From positions 114,361,982 through 114,425,981 of the forward strand of contig NC_050097.1 of assembly GCF_902167145.1 (NCBI RefSeq): DNA of 64,000 nt, in the 5' to 3' direction. This document shows positions 1 to 10,345 of this stretch, piece by piece. The notes beneath the pieces were generated by a model that was given only the letters and a program-made list of their open reading frames with translations, had not been told where the DNA came from and did not search any database. Numbering within the stretch: position 1 is the stretch's first letter; every line of letters begins with the position of its first letter. This stretch comes from Zea mays. Its lineage: Eukaryota > Streptophyta > Magnoliopsida > Poales > Poaceae. Position numbers and translations under genes: made by a program.

Positions 1-643
1 ACGGTCTGCAGAAGGTCAGAAGCAGCAACCTCAGACCATCGGACCACAACGTTCCAAAACAAGTGTTAGGAAGCAAAACATTGTAAGACGTCTGGACGAC
101 TCAGTAGAGTCGGCCCTACTTTTGATCAGTTGCTTGCCAAATATATGAAGAAGGCCGTTCCACACAACCGGCCAATAAAACCAACGAAGTCAGAAGGGTG
201 ATTTGTGCGAAAGCAAAAGTCGACTAAAACGACCCAAAAAGGTAGCACAGCTAAGATCGCCTAGTCATCCTCCTCCAGGGATAGCATGGTGCGTCCCGAT
301 CTATCCATCGCCGATGTGTTGTCCTACTCATGTGTGGGGTGGTACGTCGATGAATTCATATTACTGGCCCAATACGGTTGCTTATTTGGGCTAAGGGGCA
401 CCACAAGTTTTTGCCTATTAATAGGTTGATCAGGTAGACATGGCCGAAGAGGATGCAATCCGAAATGGCCTCTGTGCATTAAAGTTTCATAAAGTATTTA
501 TATTATGTGATCGCAAGAGCCGATGACTTGCATCGAGCTGAGTCCTTACTTCGGGAACAAAGTAGCTCATGAAGTCAATTGTTTCCGAGGTTTTCGCTAG
601 TGCTTTTAGTTCGCCAAGCTCCACCAAAAGGCAGGGGGGCATA
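1..643 (+). mobile_element. 3' internal end of an LTR retrotransposon (truncated by window edge)
   Basis: This stretch leads directly into a 3' LTR and ends in a purine-rich tract (about 624-643, AAAAGGCAGGGGGGCATA), which fits a plus-strand polypurine tract. No reverse transcriptase or integrase motif is visible. A short plus-frame stretch around 100-200 (TFDQLLAKYMKKAVPHNRP) resembles the low-complexity end of a plant gag-type protein, but it is broken by stops. The 5' part of the element lies outside the window, so family and completeness are unknown. The orientation is inferred from the tract and from the TATA box of the following LTR. Confidence 0.55.
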
Positions 644-1588
644 TGTTGAGATCCAAATTGAGCGGACGGTCCGGCCCTTGGGCCCGGACAGTCCACGTGC
701 CCCGAGATTAGATTAACTCGGGTGTTTATCCTTATCTCGTGCGTGGTTATCCATCTAATCACGTGAGAGTTGTTGGCTATCTATTAGGAAAAGGTCTAGA
801 CCTCCTTCTCTATAAATATAAAGGGGTACGACCGATTGAGAACACATGAACACATTTCAATCGAACCAGTTACTTTATTTACTTTTCTTATTCTAGGAGT
901 AGATGTAGCGTAGTTCTAGTTGTAGCATTGCGCATATCCACCCCACCCCTATTCGACTCTACGTCGTCTAGATCTGTCCTGGGGTGGCCTGCCGACCCCA
1001 GGACAACCCTATGATCTTTACCCCTCCTGAGGGACAAGATCTACTTCGTCTACTTCAATCAAGATCTCTTCCTCGAATTGATCTCTTAATTTTTAGGCGA
1101 CTCTACGTCATCTGGAGATGCCCCAGGTGACCTGCTGACCCGGAGCACCCTAAGGTCTCTCCCCCATGGGACGAGATCTAGGTCATACGAGGAGAAGAAG
1201 ATGACCCTGCGCAATCGCGGACCATCCGGCCCAGAGCTCGGACCGTCCGGACTGCGCGCAGAGAAGGCGCCGCTTCTGCCGCCAGGTTGCGGACCGTCCG
1301 GCCCAGAGGCGCGGACCGTCCGCGCCCCCGCAGTGAGCACTGCCAGGCGACCTCGCGACCCGTCGCAGACCGCCACCACTGTTCACCTCGCGGAGCCGAA
1401 CCCAAGGTATTGCTCATCACGAGAAGGTCCTAGGGTTCGTTGCTGTTTGGTCTCAAATAAGTGGTGATCATCATAGATGTGTTGCCCCACATTTAGGATA
1501 ACCACTTTATTTGACCCTATATCATATAAAGGTGCCAAGTACCGCCAGACGATTTATTATAGTGTTTGGTGACAAAAAGACACCAACA
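644..1588 (+). mobile_element. 3' LTR of the left-edge retrotransposon
   Basis: The LTR starts TGTTGAG immediately after a polypurine tract and ends ACACCAACA, giving TG...CA ends with a short inverted repeat (TGTTG/CAACA). It is about 945 bp, has a plus-strand TATA box at 811-818, and carries several GGACCGTCCGG-type palindromes (about 664-700 and 1216-1330) like those in the Copia LTRs further along. The partner LTR is outside the window, so the TSD cannot be tested; the bases after the end are CATAT. It lies about 490 bp upstream of the SR-protein start codon and points towards it. Confidence 0.6.
811..818 (+). promoter_or_regulatory. TATA box of the left-edge 3' LTR
   Basis: TATAAATA lies about 170 bp inside the LTR. 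In a 3' LTR, transcription from here would run out into the flanking SR-protein gene. Confidence 0.5.
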
Positions 1589-2077
1589 CATATCCATGGA
1601 TAAAAAATTCATTCTATATACATCTTCGGTTAAAATCTATCGGTTATTCAGGTTTGCCATCATCGCCAACACACCAGCGTCTGCCACTGTGCAACGAGCA
1701 AGGTGAAATCAACTATGAGTGTGCAGCCCATCCGAGGCCATTTTGACGCAGGCCTAGCTGGGCCACAGGTGGTTGGAAATCATGTAGGCTCAAAGGTAAA
1801 AGTAGTCCAGTTCATAGCCGAGCCGCAGGAGAGAAGAGAAGCACCGCAACCCTAGGTCGCCGCCTCTTTTCCTCTCCACTCGTCCGCGGGACGCGACGCG
1901 ACGACACCGGAGGTATTCCTCTCTCCTGCTCCTCCTATACATGATCTCTTATTTCCCCATCGTGGATCATTCGTTGCTCGGCGAAACCCCAGCCCAGGGA
2001 CCGGTCCGCTCACCGTTTGGTTTGTTCGTAGGGTTTTCTGCGGGGATTTGTTTGTCGCCAACTCGCCGGCAGCCAAG
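1589..2077 (+). promoter_or_regulatory. Promoter and 5' UTR region of the RS31-like SR gene
   Basis: This 489-bp interval between the LTR end and the ATG holds no other gene. It contains TGGGCC/GGCCCA-type site II elements (for example GCTGGGCCACAGG near 1750), common in plant housekeeping promoters, and pyrimidine-rich transcript-leader-like sequence (about 1850-1935). No convincing TATA box is placed close to the likely start. The true transcription start and any 5' UTR intron cannot be fixed from sequence alone. Confidence 0.5.
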
Positions 2078-4752
2078 ATGAGGCCGGTCTTCGTGGGGAA
2101 CCTGGACTATGACACCCGCCACTCGGAGCTCGACCGCCTCTTCTACCGCTACGGCAGGGTCGAGCGCATCGACATCAAGTCAGGTCTGCCTGCCCTTGCA
2201 TTCCCTCCTTTTGCCCACCCCCTTGTTTATCTTCGTCTTCGGCCGGTTTTAGATTCGATCTCATCTTATTGTGTACCTAGCCACTTGGTATATCTTCATG
2301 TTTAAATTTCAACGAATTGAAGAAAAAAAAGGTGGTGGAGTAAGATACTCTGATACTTTGCGGTTGTTGTGCTGCTCCATGCGATGTAACTGCAGTTGCA
2401 GGCACAGATGTTTAAATCTTTACTCTGGCGCAGGAACTACCAGGGCAAAACATAGCTTCCCCAGGGCTCTTCAACTCCTTCCATTCAATAACCTGGCCAT
2501 CATTTCCTTCACTTGAAACCATCTGTTCATGTGCCCTGATGCAAACTGTTACTGCTGCTCGAGCATGTTTAGCGGGATCGTGCCATCAGTACCATCATGC
2601 CTTACCATGCCACGACTAGAAGTATCACCAACATGACAACATGCTATGTGTACTACATTGATAAGCAAGAGTTCTATTTATGGCGAAGCATGTCCAATGT
2701 CTCCGGTCATTCTTTCTTACTTTGGATATAAGTTGTTCAACACCATGCTTAGGTCTTATCATGAATGGAATCTACCACTCTAGTGCTCTTCATACCATCA
2801 GAACTATGCAGGTGCAGTACATTTCTGATTATTTTAGGCTTGGGTATACTCATGTGTTGAGTTGTTAATTGTAAAAACAGAGGTGCAACTATTCTCGTGA
2901 TTGTTTAGACATTTGTTATTAATTTTCATCGTTCTGACTTGCACGTTTACATCTGTAGGCTATGCTTTTGTCTACTTTGAGGATGAACGTGATGGCAATG
3001 ATGCTATACGGGCTCTTGATGGTTATCCATTTGGCCCTGGCAGACGCAGGCTTTCAGTAGAGTGGTCACGGGTAATTCCTTTATCTTGAACTCTCTACCC
3101 TTACCCCTAGTGGTAAAGCTGGCTTTGATTAGCCAATGTTTGTGTGTTATCATGCTGTGGTAAGTTCACTTATATAGGAGATAGATCAAATAATTTTAAG
3201 GAACAAGAAAATCAGAATAATCTTTTTTTTCTATTAACTACCATTCCGTGTCGTCGACTTATATTAGTTTCTTTTCTTCTTTAATGCAATAACTGTAGTT
3301 TGATATATAATCCATTTCTTGAAGTAATGGAAACCATTCTCTTGTAGGAAGTGGTGCCATTCTGATATATTTTGTGATATTATTTAATGTAGGGTGAGCA
3401 AGCTGGTAGACGTGATGGCAACAAACCAGAAGCAAATACTAAGCCAACTAGGACACTGTTTGTCATTAACTTTGATCCAATGAACACAAGAGTCAGTGAC
3501 ATCGAAAGGCACTTCACACCATTTGGGAACATATCAAGTGTTCGGATAAGGAAGAACTTTGCTTTTGTTCAGTTTGAAACTATGGAAGAAGCAAGAAAGG
3601 CTCTTGAAGCTACTCATGCTACGTAAGCCTCCTTCCCTGGAAACTTCTTTCTATGTAGTTGTTTTCACATTAGCAAGTTCATCAAACGAGCAAAATTTGA
3701 GCTACACTGAGTGAGGTTCAGGTACTCAATATTTGGGGTTTAGAATTTCTAAATGTTCTTGTTTTGCTGTAATTAATGAAGGAAAGCTTTTAGATGTTAT
3801 AGTAACTGTTAAAGTTTGTGAGTTTTCTGTGATGATACCTGTTGAGAACTTGACATTCAGTTTCTATGTAAAGTTCCCTACATTTATACCATTTAATTTA
3901 ATTGTAGACACTAAATTCATATCATTAGCTTTGGTGTATGCCTCTTTACACAGTTGGTAGAATTTTTCTTGTTCGTTGGCACTGCTCGTATGTAATAATG
4001 GTGCTAATGTGTTCAATCCTTCTGCAGCACCCTTTTGGACAGGGTGATTTCTGTCGAGTACGCCTTCAGGGATGATAGTGAAGTGAGTGATAGGTACGGC
4101 AGCCCAAGAAGAGGTGGTGGCTATGGTAGGCGGGGTGATAGCCCAGTGTACCGGTCACGTCCTAGTCCAGACTATGGTCGCCCAGCAAGTCCTGTATATG
4201 GTTCATATGACGGTCCTGGTCCTGTTCGTGATCGCTATCGGAGGTAATGCCATTGAATTGTTTTCATTGGTGTGCATGCTTGTCCTGATGTCCGTGCCAT
4301 ATGCTGTAGCAGGGCTCCTGGAGCCCTCTTCACGTTGAATAATGATAGGACATCTTGGTAGTCTATTGTACTTGTACCATGAAGTTAAGTGGTTGGTGGC
4401 TGCACTCAATTTTTGTTTGGTATATCTGTGTGATTTCCTAGTTTGTTACCTACTTCAATCATGGTTTATAGTTTATTTGAATTCAAGCTCAAGATTTCTT
4501 TGAGCAAACATTGTCCTATGGAATATTTTTCCCAGAAACTACGTCATGCGCCATGTAACCTTCCTTGGTTGCAACCATTTCATCTTTTTGTTTTGTTCAG
4601 TCTGCAGTTTTTAGCATACTGCTTCCTTTTTAGTATTTTTACTTATTATTAGGGGTTCTCTTGTTATCTAATGAGAACACAATTGTATATTCTGCAGATC
4701 TCCTGCTTATCGATCAAGGTCCCCACCTGCGAAACGAAGAGCATATGACTAA
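2078..4752 (+). CDS. RS31: RS31-like SR splicing factor (two RRMs, short RS tail), five coding exons
   Basis: This gene encodes a nuclear serine/arginine-rich splicing factor of the plant-specific RS subfamily, which binds pre-mRNA and guides splice-site choice. Coding exons by GT-AG junctions are 2078-2183, 2959-3071, 3393-3622, 4028-4243 and 4698-4752. Phases join cleanly to 720 bp, 239 residues plus stop TAA. RRM1 (about 1-73) has RNP2 VFVGNL and RNP1 [11 protein letters not shown]2 (about 93-165) has RNP2 LFVINF and RNP1 NFAFVQFE. The C-terminal part (about 166-239) is rich in SP, RS and PDYGRP repeats and ends [10 protein letters not shown]. The N-terminus [14 protein letters not shown] and the junction SVEWSRGE match RS31 better than RS40/RS41. 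Arabidopsis RS31 is slightly longer, so the RS tail is short here. Intron 1 is long (775 bp); long introns of SR genes often host regulated alternative splicing, which is inference here. No frameshift or stop is seen. Confidence 0.93.
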
Positions 4753-5861
4753 TCGAGAACCCTCTGTTATGCCATATATGGCCTAGGAACACCCTGTAGC
4801 AAGAACTTACTGTACCTGTACCGGAGCGTCACCTTAATGTCCTTAAATTCCCGTGTTTAATGGTCTGTACATGGTTATGCTATGCGACTGTCAGGTTTCA
4901 CTGCATGCAATATTGTCATTTGGCTGCTACCCTTTGTTTGGCCTTGGGATGCTCGATCTCTATTTTCAGATTTTTACCGTCCTTGTCATCCGCTGCTATC
5001 TGTTAATAGAGTGCATTGGCGATTTCATATACCGGCCAAGCGTGCTAGTTCCAGGTTTGTTAATGGGAGAAAAATCATGCACTCGGCTGTAGGGTAGCCC
5101 TGTTGCCTTCTGATTCATGACATGTGTCCACCTACCAATCTTTTTTTTTTGAAGCGAAATGGCAGATCTGTCTTTCAATTAGAGGGAGCAATGTACAATA
5201 AACTTTTTCAAAATACTACACTTTCCAGGTCATAGCCTTTTTCCGTTGCTCAATGTCCTCTTTTTATTCTAGAGACAACCTATGCCGTCGTTTTTCGATA
5301 CTTCTATTTCGTTCTTTTCCGATGTTTCAAATAGTGTAGAGTTACTTGCATACTTTGAAAAGTATTTTCAATTGTATAGTTCATGAGGGGATATTCCACT
5401 TGAACAAACAGATTATGTTTTATTTTCCGAATTGAATTCCAGATTTAAAAGTTTTAGGGTTTATATCTCAAACTATTGGAATTCTTATTAAAAAATATTC
5501 TAGTTTCAAAATCTTTGGAAAATTATACTATATTCCCAAAATGAGATTTTTGAGGTGTTACAAGAGATGGATGCGATGAAGATCCCGACCCCACCCTCAT
5601 CCGACGTCGACGCTGTCATGGCTGGGCACAGAGAAGTGCAACCACATTGAGTTCTGGCGCCCCTAGGTCCCCATGGTTGACGTCTGAAGACCAGGCCGGG
5701 CTTGAAGCACATGGCCGAAGACGGCGTAGGTGCTGTTGCGGCAACATGCCCACCTGTGTGACGCATGAAGAAAACACCCGGCTTGAAATGGACATTTGTG
5801 GCGAGCGTGGAGGTTGGTGCGTCTGCTAGAGATGCCAAGCTCATCTCATGATCCATGAGGA
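4753..5861 (+). other. 3' UTR of the SR gene and downstream intergenic DNA
   Basis: The first 300-350 bp after the stop are AT-rich and probably 3' UTR; no strong AATAAA signal stands out. A T-run at about 5140-5150 and AT-rich sequence to about 5550 follow, with no open gene. From about 5560 the base composition turns GC-rich; this could be the eroded far 3' end of the minus-strand DUF4283-type pseudogene, but the similarity is too weak to call. Confidence 0.4.
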
Positions 5862-5995
5862 CTAGTTTGGGTACTCTATTAATGAAGTGGTTTGGAGGGA
5901 TTGGAGAGTGTATAAATCCCTAATAGATCAAAAACTCTCATAATACATCTCAATCCACTTCAATCCCTTTCATTACTAGATTACCCAAACTAGGC
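5862..5995. mobile_element. Short hairpin MITE
   Basis: The two ends are inverted repeats: CTAGTTTGGGTA at the left and TACCCAAACTAG at the right. Imperfect complementarity continues about 45 bp inwards, so the 134-bp unit would fold into a near-complete hairpin. No coding capacity. This is the form of a non-autonomous DNA transposon. No clear TSD is visible, so the superfamily is left open. Confidence 0.7.
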
Positions 5996-6672
5996 CTGAC
6001 TGGGACTGGTTGGGCAATCATGACCATCATGTCCTCCCTAGACGGTGGAGAGCTCCTGCGCATTATAGGGGGTCAGGGGTGGGATTACATCAGAGTATGT
6101 TGACTCGTGGTGCCGCTAGTGGGCTCGGGGAGCGGTTGTCATCGTCATGATTGTCAATGGGGAGGCACCTGGAATCGTAGTGCAGTGTAGCAGCCGATTC
6201 GTTCTGTAGTGGTGGTGATCTGGTAGGCGAGCGCTATGCGTGGCCAATGCGGCGCTGGTAGTTGCGTTCATGGCTGCGCCCCCTGCTCCCCCATAGCCTA
6301 CAGACACCACAACCCCTATAGGCTCATACCTAACGTTGGTGTCGAGGTTGTTTCCTTGTGATGGAGTTGGCGCAGTCAGGGTGCGAGACGGGGCAGCGAG
6401 AGGTCGTCGGCGTCCCCTAGATGTAGAAGAGATGTCCTTCCGGCGCCTATGGCACGACTCGGACCGATCACATGATCCCGGTCCATGGTGGGGGCGCGTG
6501 AAAAGCTCCGGAACATTCTGGACCTCCAGCCTCCCTTGTCGTTGCGGCATCCATGTCCGTCGTCGTCGTCATCATCGTAACGCCTGTCTATGGTGGAGGT
6601 TCACGACGGTCAAGCGTCCTGTGTTCCCCATAAATGACCTCGTAACGTCCGTCAATCTTCCTTGGTGTGATG
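5996..6672 (-). pseudogene. 3' piece of a fragmented DUF4283/zinc-knuckle-type gene (segment 4 of 4)
   Basis: Read on the minus strand, this continues the pseudogene interrupted at the TTACC duplication (6673-6677 and 34997-35001). A minus frame here carries an Asp-rich run followed by basic, Ser/Arg-rich sequence (about 6580-6400), typical of the region after the conserved block in grass DUF4283 CCHC proteins. The frame is broken by stops and shifts. The 3' end is not recognisable; a MITE sits just beyond. The assignment rests mainly on continuity with the segment at 35002-35060. Confidence 0.45.
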
Positions 6673-6677
6673 TTACC

Positions 6678-7156
6678 TGCCACACCCGGATTTTAGGGGT
6701 CCAAAACCCGGGCACGAAATAATCACCAACTGTGCTGGGACCAAGTCTCACACATATGATGAATCATGGTACAGAAGCAAATGTCACATCTTTACTATAT
6801 AATAGGAGTTCTGTGCAAAATAAATAAATAACTACATCATAAGGAGACAACGATCCAGCTACCCAAAGTTGACTGGGAGACGACGGCCTAGACCTCTCAT
6901 GGAATCATCACATCATCCTCCATGCGCCTTATCCTGCGGTACCTGTTCTTGACCTGTGGGGGTGTGAGATAACAAGGGTAAGCTCACATACATTCATTGC
7001 TCAACAAGTTGTGGAGAATAATGTGCATGAATTCGTCAAAGGTGGAAGCTCATGTGAAGTGTAAGGCTTACCAAAGAGGATGGCTAAATCTGAGCATTGC
7101 TTTTAAAGTTGGCCAAAATTTTATTAGCAGTTACTAAGTATAAGTAGAAACCAACC
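6678..7156. mobile_element. Solo LTR D, left part (interrupted by element C)
   Basis: This begins TGCCACACCCGGATTTT directly after TTACC (6673-6677). Its other end, at 34996, is GGTGTTACA followed by the same TTACC (34997-35001). Both parts together make about 3.3 kb with TG...CA ends and no internal coding region, PBS or polypurine tract, so this is a solo LTR left by LTR-LTR recombination. The length and the CACACCCGG end suggest the Del/Tekay chromovirus lineage; that attribution is from memory. Orientation is probably minus but not certain. Confidence 0.75.
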
Positions 7157-8232
7157 TATCGGAGAGTAAATCTCCGGCCGGGTGGCGGAGTGCACCCGCC
7201 CTAAATCCTAAGATGAGGAGGGGCTTAGGCGTTTTGCTTGATCGTTGGAATGAACAGGAAGAACTCAAGAACACACAAGGATTTAGAGTGGTTCGGGCCG
7301 CCGGAGCGTAATACCGTACTCCACTGTGAGATGTATTGCTTGTGAGCTTGTATGAGCTTGCGAGTCTAAGGTGTGATCTAAGATTGCGTGTGTGTAACGT
7401 CGCATGCCTCCCCTTTTATAGCTGAAGGGGGCATGCACAAAGGCACTGGGCCCCGACATATGGGCCCAGGGATATAAAGAATATAGCGCTTGGAGCCACT
7501 AATGTCTGTCGCTGAGACAATCTTCTTGTGCCCTGACGCCCGAGATTTGCGTATCCTCGGCGTGCAGGGGAAGCTTCTTGTAGAAGGGGAGATGAGTACA
7601 GCGTGCCGCTCGGCACGGGCATACTGTTTGCCAGTAGACTGATCAGACGTGTCGTCTGCTGGATGGGTCTGACACCGTCTGCCAACAGATGGGACGGGGC
7701 ACATTAAATGCTGAGAGGTCACGTCGTCCGTCAGCGTGGTGGCAGACGGCGCGTCCTCTCCGCAATAAATGCAAAGGCTGCATGGCTGTATGGACCTTGC
7801 ATCAGGCTCGGCCTGCTGGCTTATATCACGGGCCATACGCCACACGGCAGTAGCGGGCCTCCGCCTGAGCGGGAAGTGTAGGGCAAGGCCTGGACACGTG
7901 CCGGCACCGAACCCCTACCCATGCCAGGGTCCTCCTCATCCCGGGACCTTGCCAAGACCCGGACCTTACTAGGGGGAGCCTGGAGCTTATTCGAGGGACC
8001 CGGCATACCCTCCTGGGAGCTCCGGACCCGTTCGTACAGGGGTCCGGTGTTCCTTGGAGGTCCGGACCCATCGATGCACCTCGGGATGTATTATCTTTCT
8101 TTGCCACGTGGTGCCCCTAGTCCTGCCCATGTGGTGGGGTCGGGAGCCGCTCTCCGTATGACCTGGAGGTGTGGCACGGGTGCAGTTCCTTCATACCGTA
8201 GAAGAGGGTACCCCTGATTCAGGGTACCGACA
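7157..8232 (-). mobile_element. 3' LTR of element C
   Basis: About 1076 bp and homologous along its length to 31081-32144. In element orientation it starts TGTCGGTACCC and ends CTCCGATA; the other copy ends CTCCGACA, so the terminal CA has changed to TA here. There are many single-base differences and small indels against the partner LTR, so the element is old compared with A. A minus-strand TATAAAAGG lies near 7414-7422. Confidence 0.85.
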
Positions 8233-8252
8233 ATGGCCCTCGGGCCCGCCTC
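8233..8252 (-). other. Polypurine tract of element C
   Basis: On the minus strand GGCGGGCCCGAGGGCCAT abuts the 3' LTR start TGTCGG. Its position and purine bias fit a plus-strand primer, and it sets the element's orientation as minus. Confidence 0.6.
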
Positions 8253-8559
8253 AGGGGAGGATGCGATCCTGCAGGTGGGACCAGAGTCTGATTGGCGGTT
8301 GGACCGCTGCTCCTGCGCGCCTATTGCTGCAATTACTGCCGGCCCGCCTATGGCCATGCCAACTGCTATGCCTACTCCCACGGCTGACTGGCCCGTGACC
8401 ATCGTACTTAATGTCACTGTTGGGCCATGCGCAGGGGTGCCTCGAGTCACTGCACTGGTTCTGAAAAATCTACCTTTTCAGATTCCCGTGACGGCCCCGA
8501 GAAGACGTGGCATTGGCGCAAGCGGCGGTGTGGTTTTTTCCGCACTCGGTAACCGGCAC

Positions 8560-8825
8560 GCCGGTTGCATGACATGTGGGCCTGGGCCCCCGAGTTGGAC
8601 CGCCGGTTGCAGCGAAGCTGAGGGGGCGCACAACCATGCGACGATTGTACGCTTCTTGCGCGGCGGTTCACCTCTTTGACCGCTGGTTACGGTGAAGATG
8701 AAGGGGTGCTTAACCGCGGGGTGGTTGCATGCCCCTTGCACGGCGGTTCGCCTTCCTGACCGCTGGTTGCCCCGAAAATGAAGGGGCGCGTAACCGCGGG
8801 GCGGTTGCACGCTCCTTCTTCGGGT
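8560..8825. repeat. Degenerate tandem repeat in element C, unit about 90 bp
   Basis: About three copies, each with a GCGGTT...GACCGC(T/C)GGTT core, GAAGATGAAGGGG-like spacer and TAACCGCGGGG-GGTTGCA block (starts near 8565, 8660 and 8745). Copies diverge by scattered substitutions. A related but more diverged block is in element H near 50620-50720. Confidence 0.6.
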
Positions 8826-9903
8826 CAGTCTGTATGACATGTGGGGCCTGGCCTCCGTGTCATAAGGTGGGATCCTTGGCACTCGTTGGGGGAGACTTTG
8901 ACCGTGACGCTTCAGGGGCGCGAGTGGGGGAGATCTGCCTTTAAAAAGGGGTCGATCTCCGAGGCAGTAGACATGCCTCGCTCCTCTTGCGACTATCGCG
9001 CCCTTCCGCCTTCCGGGCCTCCAGATGGGGTGCGCCAGTGTTCTCTAGAGGGATCCGCGTCAAGGCCGTCCCGTCCGGCGACTTCAACGCCAGAGAGCTT
9101 GCACTCGTGGTGGTGCCAGCGATCTTGCCTTCTTCTTGCTGCTGTTGGAGGGGTGCAACCCCATGGGAGTTGGCATCCTTCCACCATCATTTAGCTTCAA
9201 GGATTTTCATCACGCAGCCTAGCTGCAATCTCCCACCAGTGGTCATCTAGAGGGATGACCACCAGCCTTGTAGTGGGGAGAAGCAAGCCGGGCTGCGACC
9301 TCCCTCCTGCCCTCAGCTTCAAGGATGTTCATCATCCGTGCTGGGGAGGAGGGCGTGCTGAGTTGGGGCCCCACCTCCGCGTGGGCTGGCGGTCCGCTTC
9401 TTCCCTCAGTACCTGGGGGAGAAGGGCGTTCGCCATCCATGCGGAGGAGGCGAACTTCGGGTACGTGGGGCTGGCCGACTGCGGGTGCCGCCAGCCACCG
9501 CGTGCCTGATGCCTTGGCTTGGATGGTTTCGGCGCCGCCTCCGACGCTGCCTCCTGCTGCTGGGTTGGGGCGTGGCTGCCCGTTCACCGCATAGGCGACG
9601 ATCGCGCAGTGTGCAGGTCCGCCACACCCACGGCTTCTCCTGCACCGCCGATTGTACTGGTGGGTCGTACATGGCGTCACACGCCGCGGGTCCGGCGACC
9701 GTGTTCTTGGATGTCCTCACTCCCTTAGCAGAGACGAGAGTGAGGACCTACAAGCGCGCTGAGGCAGCCGACGCCCACCGATGCAGGGGTGGTTGCCGTC
9801 GCTGGTGAGACCATCAGTGCTGCCTGTCGCCGAGCCTCCAGCTCTTTGGCTTTAATGGCCTCGCTGTCGCCCCCCGTAGGAAGACGGGGGCGAGGACCCT
9901 TCC

Positions 9904-10345
9904 TGAAAGGGAAATAGGGTCAAACCTTTTCCTAATTGATTTTGGTGGTTGAATTGCCCAACACAAATAATTGGACTAACTAGTTTGTTCTAGATCATAC
10001 ATTCTATAGGTGCTAAAGGTTCAACGCAAACCAATCAAAAGAACAAGTTAGGCTTCAAAAGAAAGGAGCAAAAAGGAAACCGAAGGCTGCCCAGGTCTGG
10101 CGCACCGGACAGTCCGGTGCACCACCGGACAGTGTCCGGTGCACCAGGGTATTTCAGCTCGAACCCTTCACCTTCGGGTTTCCCAGGCGCAGCTCCGCTA
10201 TAATTCACCGGACTGTCCGGTGGCGCACCGGACAGTGTCCGGTGTGCCAGCGGAGCAACAGCTATCTGCGCACAACGGTCGACTCTGCAAAGTGAACAGT
10301 GGAATTCAGATGTCAGAGCAGCGAGTCAGAGGGGCATCGGACTGT
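9904..10345 (+). mobile_element. 5' LTR of element B, first part
   Basis: Matches 26460-26900 of the 3' LTR. It contains a cluster of CACCGGACAGTCCGGTG-type palindromes (about 10105-10145 and 10208-10245). It is cut at ACTGT (10341-10345), the duplication flanking element A, and resumes at 19873. Confidence 0.9.

Larger units (their letters stand above)
8233..9903 (-). other. 3' internal noncoding domain of element C
   Basis: This GC-rich 1.7 kb has no convincing gene. The part at about 9140-9420, read on the minus strand, is clearly homologous to 50116-50390 of element H (shared GATGAAAATCCTTGAAGC, CGCAGCCCGGCT and CCAACTCCCA blocks in the same order). Open frames here are low-complexity and not shared with H in the same frame, so I do not call a protein. 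It ends at the CTTCC duplication where element B inserted and continues at 27966. Confidence 0.6.

Noticed and set aside
6116..6550. Minus-strand frame of 144 codons as an independent gene
   Set aside because: It lies in the continuation of the fragmented DUF4283-type pseudogene, and its sequence is low-complexity.
7378..8450. Several overlapping frames of 90-155 codons
   Set aside because: They lie in the 3' LTR of element C and recur in the diverged partner LTR with different lengths, so they are not conserved genes.
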